Source of the DNA: Mangrovimonas aestuarii | GTDB lineage: Bacteria > Bacteroidota > Bacteroidia > Flavobacteriales > Flavobacteriaceae | Assembly (NCBI RefSeq): GCF_028767185.1 | Contig: NZ_JARACK010000004.1 | Coordinates: forward strand, 1 to 64,000 | Direction: 5' to 3' | Length of the DNA stretch: 64,000 bases | Shown here: piece by piece, positions 34,424 through 42,514 of the stretch | Layout of the letters: every line of letters starts with the position of its first letter | Position numbering within the stretch: the first letter of the stretch is position 1 | Position numbers and translations under genes: made by a program | Notes under the pieces: generated by a model | What the model was told of the DNA's origin: nothing | What the model saw: the letters and a program-made list of their open reading frames with translations, nothing else | Database searches by the model: none

Positions 34424-35953
34424 TTAGTATCCGTCGTTTTGAGTTAGGTTAGAGTTTCCTTCCAGGGCAGATTGTGGTATTGGAAATAAGTTATAGGTTG
34501 ATGGGATTGCAGCTCCATTGAGAGCATTTCCTTTCCAGGGCCACAAATAGCTTCCGCCTGTAAACTTGCCGAAACGGATTAGGTCGGTTCGTCTGTGTCC
34601 TTCAAGGTTTAATTCCCTGGCACGCTCATCTAAAATGAAATCCAATGTTAAATCTCCCATAGAAATAGTAGAGGCATTGGCTCTTGAGCGCACTTGGTTT
34701 ACATAGTCGAGTGCTTGCCCCATATCACCAGCGCCCCTAAGAGCACATTCGGCATACATCAGGTAGGCATCGGCCAGTCTAAACAATGGAAAATCTGTAC
34801 TGGAAAATGATGTAGGTGTGGTTGGTCCGTTGAAATTTGAATTTCTAAACTTAGTTGAAGGGTAACCATCGGTCCACTCTTTATAATCGGTCATTTCGTA
34901 ATTATGCCCTTCGGTCCAAAAGTAGCTGGCTCTCACATCTGGAGTGGTTTCCAAATCTCCATAAAGGCCATACCATGCTTTTGTTGCTCGGTGACCTGTC
35001 CAGCCATCTGTAGCTCCAAAATCTGATAAAGTCATTGTTTCTGTGCTTAAATTACCATTAATTATGTACGTTGTATTCCCATAACTTTGGCTAGTTTGAG
35101 CATCTGCCAATAGGGGAAAGATGATTTCTGGAGAGGTATCGTTATCTCCAGAAAAATTCAAGATAAAATCGTTTGCTAATTGATATCCTCCCTCGTTAAT
35201 GACTTGAGATATATAGGTTGACGCATCACTATATCTTGCTGTACCTTTGTAAACCTCTGCGTTCATATATAACTTGGCTAAAAGCATTTGAGCAGTAGCC
35301 TTGTTAGCTTGACCATAGTTATTAGAGGCAGGTAAAACATCAATAATCTCCAAGAGTTCGTTTTCAGTAAACTCGAATAAATCTTGTCGAGATGACTCTG
35401 GCAATTGTTCTGTACTATTTAAATTTTCTTCGGTAGCCAAAGGCCCTTTTCCAAAACAGTCAATCATGTAATAATAGGCCAGAGCTCTTAAGAATCTAAC
35501 TTCTGCAGCTACTTGCTCTTCATTTTCAACATCTACATTTTCAAGAATAAAAAGTAGATTGTTACACTGTGGAATGGTGTAATAAATCCTGTTGAACAAA
35601 TATCTGAAGAACTTGTTGTTTTCATCCCAGTCTGAGGCGGTTGTTAATTGATCTAACCCATCGTCTCCCCATCTATTTTTCATAGCATCTGTTGTAAAGT
35701 CCTGGAGATTGATTATTCCTCTTAAGAATGGAGATTCTCCAGGATCGTCACTAATGTCTGATTCTGCAGGTCCTTCAACACTTGATAAGGCATAAGTAGC
35801 ATATAATCTGGATAGGATTCCATCAATTGCACTTGGGTCTTGAGCAAGAAGTTGATCTAATGGTAGTTCAACTTTAGGTTCAGTATCTAAATCACTTGTG
35901 CAACCGCTAAGAATGGTTGCTAAGCTGAATAATGTTATAGCTATCTTTTTCAT
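34424..35953 (-). CDS. susD: SusD/RagB-family starch-binding lipoprotein
   Basis: The 509-residue lipoprotein (lipobox LSGC, Cys18) caps the SusC pore and binds oligosaccharides before import. The N-terminal TPR-like helical part contains FFRYLFNRIYYTIPQCNNLLFILENV and AEVRFLRALAYYYMIDCFG. The C-terminal SusD_RagB part includes FPLFRLADAYLMYAECALRGAG and LDFILDERARELNLEGHRRTDLIRFGKF, both very typical. It lies four bases downstream of susC and 19 bases upstream of susE. Alpha-glucan specificity is inferred from the amylases and maltose genes around it. Confidence 0.96.
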   Translation of the reverse strand: MKKIAITLFSLATILSGCTSDLDTEPKVELPLDQLLAQDPSAIDGILSRLYATYALSSVEGPAESDISDDPGESPFLRGIINLQDFTTDAMKNRWGDDGLDQLTTASDWDENNKFFRYLFNRIYYTIPQCNNLLFILENVDVENEEQVAAEVRFLRALAYYYMIDCFGKGPLATEENLNSTEQLPESSRQDLFEFTENELLEIIDVLPASNNYGQANKATAQMLLAKLYMNAEVYKGTARYSDASTYISQVINEGGYQLANDFILNFSGDNDTSPEIIFPLLADAQTSQSYGNTTYIINGNLSTETMTLSDFGATDGWTGHRATKAWYGLYGDLETTPDVRASYFWTEGHNYEMTDYKEWTDGYPSTKFRNSNFNGPTTPTSFSSTDFPLFRLADAYLMYAECALRGAGDMGQALDYVNQVRSRANASTISMGDLTLDFILDERARELNLEGHRRTDLIRFGKFTGGSYLWPWKGNALNGAAIPSTYNLFPIPQSALEGNSNLTQNDGY

Positions 35954-35957
35954 AATC

Positions 35958-38900
35958 TTAAAAGTCTAGGTTGATGCCAAAAGAATAAATTCTTGGTCTT
36001 GGGTAAAAATTGTTGTCAATGGCATTGAAGTTCTCAGGGTCCTGTCCACTATAGTTATCAATTAAAAAGGCATTGGTTACAGATCCGTAAAGCCTTAAAG
36101 AGGCTCCTTTTGTGAAATCAGGAATGTTCACGCCCAAAACAATGTTCTCGCATCTTAAAAATGCAGCAGATTCAAGATAGTAATCAGAATATATCATATT
36201 ACCTTGAACTTCCTGAATACTAGGGTTGGCTGTACCATCATAAAAATTTAAAACATTGGTTAAACTGTTATTGTTGTTTGGCAATGCCTGATCGATTGAA
36301 CCAGAGGCTATTCTTCTGGTGTTGTAAACTTGACCATCTAATTGTCCTCTAAAACTTGACGTTAAATCCCAGTTTTTATATGTAAAATTAAATCCAAATC
36401 CATATATCCAATTTGGTCGTAAAGGGGTATAATACCTATCGGCATTGGTGATGCGGTTGTCTCCATTAAGGTCAACAAAAGCGTCTTGGATAGGATTTCC
36501 GTCGGTGTCATAAACTTGTTTAAAAACCCATGCAGAATAAGGTTCTTCTCCTTCTGCGTTAACGGCACCATATACCCCTGTTCCCAAAGGAAGGTCCGAT
36601 TCATCGTCAACCACTTGAGATTGACCTATATTGACCACCTCTGCTTTGGTATAACCTAAATTTCCATTTACACTAAAATTAACCTGGTCTTTTTGAACGA
36701 GGTTCAAGTTAAGGGTGGCTTCAAATCCTTCTGCTTTGGTTTCACCAATGTTCTTTAAAAAGCGATCTGATAAACCTTGTCCAGGAGGTACATTAACCTC
36801 AGATAAAAGATCTTTTGTGAATTTTCTGTAAACATCAAAAGATCCCGAGGCTATACCATTCTTAAATATATTAAAATCGACACCTAGGTTGTATGTTACC
36901 GTTTTTTCCCATGTCAAATCTGGATTGTATGGTTCAGCTGAATAAATGGGTAGACCAGGTAGGTAATTACTATTAGGGTCACCAGGAATAAACAGTGGTC
37001 TTGAAGGATAGTTGCCATATAGGCTAACAATATCCTGTTGACCGGTTTTCCCTATTCCTATTCTAAACTTAAGGTCGTTTACAAAAGAAGAGTCCATTAG
37101 GAATGATTCGTTAGAAACCCTCCAGGCTAAGGCGCCCGCAGGGAAAAAGCCCCAACGATTGTCTTTGGTAAATAATGAGGAACCATCATAACGTGCTGAA
37201 ACCGTTAATAAGTATTTGTTATCAAAATCTATAATTGAACGTCCCAAAAAGGCTTGAAGATTTAAAACATCGTAATATCTATTGTTTAGGTTGTAAGGGT
37301 CAATTTTAGTTTGACGTAAACCAGATTCTAGATCATATTCATATTCTCGTTTATTTCCATCGTTTTTAAAATTTTGATAGGTGTACCCACCCTGAACTTC
37401 AAATCTGCGAAGGAATCCCTCGTAATCCTTGGCATAACGTAGAAAGGCATCCATGGTAACGTTGGTTACATGTTGTTCTTCAAAATAATTCTCGCCAGGG
37501 TTGAATACATAGTTTGTATTTATATCGTCGTTATTAGCGTCAAACTTGTAAGTTGCAATGGAGTTGTCTGAATAGGTTTCTTTGATCCATGCACGTGAAG
37601 ACTCAGTTCCCAAATTTAAAATGGCACTTAATTCCGGTAGGAAGTGCATTTTATAGTCGAACTTTACGTTCCCAATGAATCGTAACAGTTCTTCTGGGCG
37701 TTTCCTTTGCTCTAATAATGCAAGAGGGTTGCTGGCACCGTCAAGAATTAATCGGTTTCCATCAACAGTAGTATTTTGATAGTATTTGCCAAATCGGTTA
37801 TCAGGAGAATTGTCGTAAATCGGTTTTGTAGGGTCCATGGAAATTGCACCTCCTAATGCACCTTCTTCATCTATGGCGTTTTTGTTGGAATACAGTCCCT
37901 TTGCGTTAAGGTCAATTCTTAAATGATCGTCTAATAAGCTCGGGGTAAGTTTTATGGAGGCTGTTATCCTTTCATAATCACTGGTTTTTACAATTCCTTC
38001 GGTGTTGTTATATCCAACTGACGCTCTAAAGGGAGTTGTATTTGCAATACTTCCTCTGGCACTAAAATCATAGTTTGAAGAGAATGCTGTTCTGTAAATG
38101 GCATCCTGCCAGTCTGAATCGTAAATAGTACGTCCTTCAATTTGAGGGGTGCTAAGGTCGTCTGTTAAACCTGAACCGTCCTCTACACCCAGATAATTTG
38201 TAAAGTTGGGGTGGTATTCTTGAATAAATCGAACGAACTCATCTGAAGTCATCATGTCGATTTTCTGAGACACCTCACTTACGGTGGCGTTCGCAGAGAA
38301 GTTAAATTTTATTTCACCAGAAGTACCACTTTTAGTTGTGATAATAATAACCCCATTAGATGCTCTGTTACCGTAAATGGCACTGGCAGAAGCATCTTTT
38401 AGAACAGTTACGCTTTCAATGTCATTTGGGTTAATCATATTAAAAGGATTGCTTACCCCTGCAGGATTTTCTGTGTTCAGAGGAACGCCATCGATAACAA
38501 TCAGCGGTGAGTTGTTAGCGTTTAAGGAAGAGCCTCCACGAATTCTAATGTTAGGAGCAGCGTCTGGTTGTCCGCCATTGGAGGTTATTCTAACACCAGG
38601 AAGTTTCCCTGTTATTAATTGATCTGCAGAAACTACAGGTCCTTTGTTGAAATCTTCATCAGAGATAACATCAATTGAACCCGTTAGGTCTTTTTTCTTC
38701 ATGCTACCATACCCCACTATAACGATTTCGTCTAAGGCCGCAGTGTCTTCTGCGAGTTGTACGTTTAAAGGTGATTGCCCGGAGTAGGTAATCTCCAGGG
38801 TTTTGTAGCCTACATAAGAGAAGACAATAACATCGCCATTGTTTGCAGATAGTTGGTATTGTCCATCAAAATCGGTGACCGTACCAGAGGATGTCCCTTT

Positions 38901-39035
38901 AACAAGCACATTAACACCTGGTAAAGGGAGTTCTGAGGCTTGCTCGGTAACGGTACCCGTTACTGTGGTTTGAGCCCACATTAATGTAGGCGCCAAAAAC
39001 AGTATAAACAGTATACTATTTAAAAGTGTTTTCAT
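35958..39035 (-). CDS. susC: SusC-type TonB-dependent outer-membrane transporter
   Basis: This 1025-residue TonB-dependent receptor takes up oligosaccharides together with SusD. It has a signal peptide (to about residue 22), a carboxypeptidase-like Ig domain (TVTGTVTEQASELPLPGVNVLVKGTSSGT), the TonB-box region DEIVIVGYG (about 102-110), a plug domain (SADQLITGKLPGVRI, IRIRGGSSLNANNSPLIVIDGVPL, ASASAIYGNRASNGVIIITTK) and a 22-stranded barrel ending in GINLDF. It is the first gene of the minus-strand operon. A LacI-type operator lies 102 bases upstream of its start codon. Confidence 0.97.
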   Translation of the reverse strand: MKTLLNSILFILFLAPTLMWAQTTVTGTVTEQASELPLPGVNVLVKGTSSGTVTDFDGQYQLSANNGDVIVFSYVGYKTLEITYSGQSPLNVQLAEDTAALDEIVIVGYGSMKKKDLTGSIDVISDEDFNKGPVVSADQLITGKLPGVRITSNGGQPDAAPNIRIRGGSSLNANNSPLIVIDGVPLNTENPAGVSNPFNMINPNDIESVTVLKDASASAIYGNRASNGVIIITTKSGTSGEIKFNFSANATVSEVSQKIDMMTSDEFVRFIQEYHPNFTNYLGVEDGSGLTDDLSTPQIEGRTIYDSDWQDAIYRTAFSSNYDFSARGSIANTTPFRASVGYNNTEGIVKTSDYERITASIKLTPSLLDDHLRIDLNAKGLYSNKNAIDEEGALGGAISMDPTKPIYDNSPDNRFGKYYQNTTVDGNRLILDGASNPLALLEQRKRPEELLRFIGNVKFDYKMHFLPELSAILNLGTESSRAWIKETYSDNSIATYKFDANNDDINTNYVFNPGENYFEEQHVTNVTMDAFLRYAKDYEGFLRRFEVQGGYTYQNFKNDGNKREYEYDLESGLRQTKIDPYNLNNRYYDVLNLQAFLGRSIIDFDNKYLLTVSARYDGSSLFTKDNRWGFFPAGALAWRVSNESFLMDSSFVNDLKFRIGIGKTGQQDIVSLYGNYPSRPLFIPGDPNSNYLPGLPIYSAEPYNPDLTWEKTVTYNLGVDFNIFKNGIASGSFDVYRKFTKDLLSEVNVPPGQGLSDRFLKNIGETKAEGFEATLNLNLVQKDQVNFSVNGNLGYTKAEVVNIGQSQVVDDESDLPLGTGVYGAVNAEGEEPYSAWVFKQVYDTDGNPIQDAFVDLNGDNRITNADRYYTPLRPNWIYGFGFNFTYKNWDLTSSFRGQLDGQVYNTRRIASGSIDQALPNNNNSLTNVLNFYDGTANPSIQEVQGNMIYSDYYLESAAFLRCENIVLGVNIPDFTKGASLRLYGSVTNAFLIDNYSGQDPENFNAIDNNFYPRPRIYSFGINLDF

Positions 39036-39071
39036 AAAAACGCTAGTTGGTTGATTCTTAGTTTAGTTAGT

Positions 39072-39088
39072 TTATATTTTCACTTCTC
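39072..39088. repeat. 17-bp sequence shared with the transporter promoter region (copy 1)
   Basis: Positions 39072-39088 are identical to 40350-40366 on the plus strand. This copy lies in the susC leader or promoter, in the opposite orientation relative to the gene it precedes. It may be a shared regulatory site of the starch locus. Confidence 0.5.
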
Positions 39089-39136
39089 GATGTTAAATCT
39101 ATGTAAAATTTGCCTACTTGTTTTGCGAAATTCGTA

Positions 39137-39152
39137 ACGAAAACGTTTTCGT
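39137..39152. promoter_or_regulatory. LacI-family operator palindrome (susC / lacI intergenic)
   Basis: ACGAAAACGTTTTCGT is a perfect 16-bp palindrome with the central CG typical of LacI-family operators. Its centre is about 110 bases from both the susC and the lacI start codons, in the 221-base divergent gap. It is the expected binding site of the adjacent LacI-type regulator, controlling both directions. Confidence 0.75.
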
Positions 39153-39256
39153 GTTGACAACTTATTGCTGTTTTTTCACAATCCTTATAAATTTAAGGAA
39201 TTTGAGTCGATTTTAACAGAGTGTTTGTATTTTGCATGCAAATAACCCTTTCGCCT

Positions 39257-40297
39257 ATGAAAAGAAAAGTGACTTTAAAGCAAATAGCTAGGGAGTTGGA
39301 TGTGTCCATTTCAACGGTATCCAAAGCATTACGTAATTCAAAGGAAATTAGTGAGGATACGCGTCAAAAGGTGCAGGCTTTTGCGAAACTTTATAATTAC
39401 CGCCCCAATAACATTGCTTTGAGTTTAAAGAATAGAAAGACCAGAACAATTGGCATTATTATTCCGGAAATTGTGCATCACTTTTTTTCTAAGGTTATCA
39501 GGGGCATAGAGTTGGTTGCCAACAAAAGAGGTTACAATGTAATTATTGGGTTGTCTAATGAATCTTTTGATAAAGAAGTGATTAACATGGAAATGTTGGC
39601 CAATGGGAGTATTGATGGTTTTATACTGTCTATATCCAAAGAGACACAATTGCAGCAAGATTACCATCACTTTAATGAAACTATTAGCCAAGGGATGCCC
39701 ATTGTAATGTTCGATAGGGTGGTTAACGAGATTCGGTGTGATAAGGTTATTGTTGATGATTTGGAAGGGTCTAAAAAAGCCGTCAATAAACTTATAAATG
39801 ATGGATGCAATCACATTGCAATTATTACAACTAAAGATTATGTAAGCGTTGGGAAGCTCAGGACTCAGGGATATTTAGAGGCTTTAGAGGAAAATGAAAG
39901 AGTGGCAGAGGCGAATTTAATTCTTAAAATAGATGATGAGTTGGATGCCGAAGATCATTTAGGGGAATTGGAAGCAGAGGTAGAACAACTGTTCAAACAC
40001 AACAATAAGATTGATGGTGTCTTTGCTGTTAATGAACTATACGCTTTAACAGCAATGAAAGTAGCTAGAAAAATGGGATTGGCCATCCCAGAAGATATTC
40101 AGGTTATCGGTTTTACAGATGGTGTGTTGTCCAAACACGCAACGCCAAGTTTAACTACCGTAAGTCAACATGCCCAGCAAATGGGGGAGAAAGCTGCAGA
40201 AATGCTTATTGCAAAATTAGAGAGCGAAAGTCAGGAAGAAAGTTTTCAAACCGTTGTTATTGAGACCGAAATCATAGAACGGGAATCAACAAAATAA
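39257..40297 (+). CDS. LacI-family transcriptional regulator of the starch/maltose locus
   Basis: The 346-residue regulator starts MKRKVTLKQIARELDVS with the LacI helix-turn-helix and hinge (VSISTVSKALRNSKEISEDTRQKVQAFAKLYNYRPN, about 14-50). A periplasmic-binding-like effector domain follows (TIGIIIPEIVHHFFSKVIRGIE, VIGFTDGVLSKHATPSLTTVSQ). The effector is probably maltose or a related malto-oligosaccharide, inferred from the neighbours. It diverges from susC and lies 129 bases before the transporter gene. An upstream in-frame start would add 12 non-family residues and is rejected. Confidence 0.92.
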   Translation: MKRKVTLKQIARELDVSISTVSKALRNSKEISEDTRQKVQAFAKLYNYRPNNIALSLKNRKTRTIGIIIPEIVHHFFSKVIRGIELVANKRGYNVIIGLSNESFDKEVINMEMLANGSIDGFILSISKETQLQQDYHHFNETISQGMPIVMFDRVVNEIRCDKVIVDDLEGSKKAVNKLINDGCNHIAIITTKDYVSVGKLRTQGYLEALEENERVAEANLILKIDDELDAEDHLGELEAEVEQLFKHNNKIDGVFAVNELYALTAMKVARKMGLAIPEDIQVIGFTDGVLSKHATPSLTTVSQHAQQMGEKAAEMLIAKLESESQEESFQTVVIETEIIERESTK

Positions 40298-40341
40298 AAA
40301 TTAAGGGTAGGAAACTAAAATCTTTTATATCTTTACCAACG

Positions 40342-40402
40342 ATCAAAACTTATATTTTCACTTCTCACCTATAAGTTTTGATAAGTATCGCGCTTATCAA
40401 AA
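40342..40402 (+). promoter_or_regulatory. Two overlapping inverted repeats upstream of the maltose transporter
   Basis: Arms 40342-40354 and 40370-40382 form a perfect 13-bp inverted repeat with a 15-base spacer. Arms 40376-40385 and 40393-40402 form a second perfect 10-bp repeat with a 7-base spacer. The right arm of the first overlaps the left arm of the second, so as RNA only one hairpin could form at a time. The element ends 24 bases before the transporter ATG. It may be an RNA switch or a compound operator. A near-consensus -7 box (TATCTTTA, 40328-40335) just upstream would place it within the leader. Confidence 0.55.
40350..40366. repeat. 17-bp sequence shared with the susC promoter region (copy 2)
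   Basis: Identical to 39072-39088. This copy begins inside the left arm of the 13-bp inverted repeat and covers part of its loop, upstream of the transporter gene. Confidence 0.5.
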
Positions 40403-40426
40403 TAGTATTAATTTAAACGTACTATA

Positions 40427-41806
40427 ATGAAGAAGCGTACCCTTGGTTTTTGGGAAATCTGGAACATGAGTTTCGGTTTTTTGGGAATTCAATTCGGTTT
40501 TGCCTTACAGGGAGGCTTTATGTCTCGCATTTTCCAAACCTTAGGAGCAGAAAAAGATGCCATCCCACTGTTGTGGATTGCAGCACCTTTAACGGGATTA
40601 ATTGTTCAGCCTATTATTGGATATTTGAGTGACAAAACTTGGAGTCCAAAATGGGGACGACGTCGCCCTTATTTCTTAATTGGAGCAATTTTAAGTTCCC
40701 TGGCATTGCTTTTTGTCCCGCATTCACCAGCTCTTTGGGTGGCAGTAGGATTTCTATGGATTCTCGATGCATCCATAAATGTATCTATGGAACCCTTTAG
40801 AGCACTTGTAGCCGATAAGCTTCCAAATTCCCAGCGGTCTTACGGATTTGTGGTGCAAACCCTTATTATTGGTATAGGAACCTGGATTGCCAGTAATTTA
40901 CCTTGGCTTGTTTCCAAGCTTGGTGTTAGCGATTCGGCGCCTTCGGGTGTTGTGCCCATGTCTGTAAAAGTAGCTTTCGGAATAGGAGCAGTTGTATTTT
41001 TACTCAGTATCCTTTATACGGTATTTACCACTACTGAGTATCCACCGGAGGATATGGAGGAATTTGAAAGGGAGCGCCAAAAAAAGAACCAATTCATTCC
41101 AGACATACTTAACAATATTGGGAATATGCCACTAACCATGAAAAAGCTTGGTGTGGTCCAATTCTTCAGTTGGTTTGCCTTTTTTACCATGTGGAGTATG
41201 GCAAATCCGGCACTTACCGAGCATGTGTTTCATACACCAGCACCCATGGAGTCGGTTTACGATATGACCAATCCTTCCGATTTAGAAGCTTTTAATACTG
41301 CTAATACGGCTTTTCAAAAATCTTCAAATTTAGTAGGTTCGGCAATGGGGGTTTATGGGTTGTCCTCAATGGCTTTTGCCCTTATTCTTTCTTTTTATAC
41401 TTCAAAACGAAGAATAAACAGAAAGTATGTGCATATGATATCTTTAATATTAGGGGGGCTTGGCTTCTTATTGATGTACTTAATTCCAACTCCTGGATTT
41501 TTAAAGGTATCGTTTATTCTTGTTGGAGTCGCTTGGGGGAGCATTCTTTCTATGCCTTATGCCATGTTGTCGAGTTCTGTAGATCCTAAACGAATGGGGG
41601 TTTTTATGGGTATCTTCAACATGTTTATTGTTATCCCTCAAATTATAGCAGCGATAGGAGGTATTAATTTTATTTCCAATTTAATAGGCGATAAGGCTAT
41701 CAATGCAATGATTGTTGCTGGTATGAGTTTGATTATTGCAGGAATGTGTAACTTGTTGATAACGAATAAGGACGCAATTAGTTATCAACCAGAAATAGAA
41801 GGGTAG
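40427..41806 (+). CDS. MFS sugar transporter of the SLC45 / maltose-sucrose type
   Basis: This 459-residue inner-membrane protein has about 12 transmembrane helices. Family features are LGFWEIWNMSFGFLGIQFGFALQ at the start, IGYLSDKTWSPKWGRRRPYFLIGA (MFS motif A between helices 2 and 3) and SMEPFRALVADKLPNSQRSYGF. It belongs to the glycoside-proton symporter group related to plant sucrose carriers. By context, with GH65 maltose phosphorylase and beta-phosphoglucomutase directly after it, it most likely imports maltose. It is the first gene of a seven-gene plus-strand series and overlaps nothing; pgmB begins two bases after its stop. Confidence 0.92.
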   Translation: MKKRTLGFWEIWNMSFGFLGIQFGFALQGGFMSRIFQTLGAEKDAIPLLWIAAPLTGLIVQPIIGYLSDKTWSPKWGRRRPYFLIGAILSSLALLFVPHSPALWVAVGFLWILDASINVSMEPFRALVADKLPNSQRSYGFVVQTLIIGIGTWIASNLPWLVSKLGVSDSAPSGVVPMSVKVAFGIGAVVFLLSILYTVFTTTEYPPEDMEEFERERQKKNQFIPDILNNIGNMPLTMKKLGVVQFFSWFAFFTMWSMANPALTEHVFHTPAPMESVYDMTNPSDLEAFNTANTAFQKSSNLVGSAMGVYGLSSMAFALILSFYTSKRRINRKYVHMISLILGGLGFLLMYLIPTPGFLKVSFILVGVAWGSILSMPYAMLSSSVDPKRMGVFMGIFNMFIVIPQIIAAIGGINFISNLIGDKAINAMIVAGMSLIIAGMCNLLITNKDAISYQPEIEG

Positions 41807-41807
41807 G

Positions 41808-42464
41808 ATGAAAACAAAAGGATTCATATTTGACTTAGATGGGGTAATCGTCGACACAGCGAAATACCATTTTTTAGCGTGGAGAAAGTTGGCCAATAGT
41901 ATTGGAGTGGATTTTACCGAAGTCCAGAATGAACAACTTAAAGGTGTGAGCCGCATTAAGTCACTTGAAAAAATATTGGCTTGGGGAGATGTTTCGGTTT
42001 CCGATGATCATTTTATGGAACTCATGGCTAGAAAGAATGACGATTACCTGAAATACATAAACAACATGGACGAGCAGGAAATCCTTCCTGATGTTAATCG
42101 TGTACTCAAGTTTTTAATTGAAAGTAAACAACCTATTGCCTTGGGATCGGCAAGCAAGAATGCTAGGGCAATTCTTAAAAAAGTAGGGCTATTTGAAAGG
42201 TTTGATGCTATTGTAGATGGAAATGATGTTACAAAAGCCAAACCAAGTCCTGAAGTGTTTTTAAAAGCTGCGGAGCAATTGAATATCGATCCAAAGGACT
42301 GCATTGTATTTGAAGACTCAGTCGCGGGAATTCAAGCCGCTAATACCGGAGGAATGGTATCTATTGGTATTGGTGATAAAGATGTTTTAGGTAAAGCCAA
42401 TATGGTCTTTACCAATTTTACGGAAATGGCGACTGAAGTGTTAGCCAATCTTATAAAAAAATAA
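41808..42464 (+). CDS. pgmB: Beta-phosphoglucomutase
   Basis: This 218-residue HAD-family enzyme converts beta-glucose 1-phosphate to glucose 6-phosphate. The catalytic motif FDLDGVIVDTAKYH carries the nucleophile Asp and the acid/base Asp two residues later. The other HAD motifs are GSASKNA, TKAKPSPEVF and VFEDSVAGIQAA, and the cap contains LKGVSRIKSLEKIL. It acts on the product of the GH65 phosphorylase encoded next. Start two bases after the transporter stop suggests translational coupling. Confidence 0.95.
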   Translation: MKTKGFIFDLDGVIVDTAKYHFLAWRKLANSIGVDFTEVQNEQLKGVSRIKSLEKILAWGDVSVSDDHFMELMARKNDDYLKYINNMDEQEILPDVNRVLKFLIESKQPIALGSASKNARAILKKVGLFERFDAIVDGNDVTKAKPSPEVFLKAAEQLNIDPKDCIVFEDSVAGIQAANTGGMVSIGIGDKDVLGKANMVFTNFTEMATEVLANLIKK

Positions 42465-42514
42465 AGTGTGCACTTGGGAAAGTCTGTTTGCTTTTCCTCT
42501 TATTTTAAAGAACA

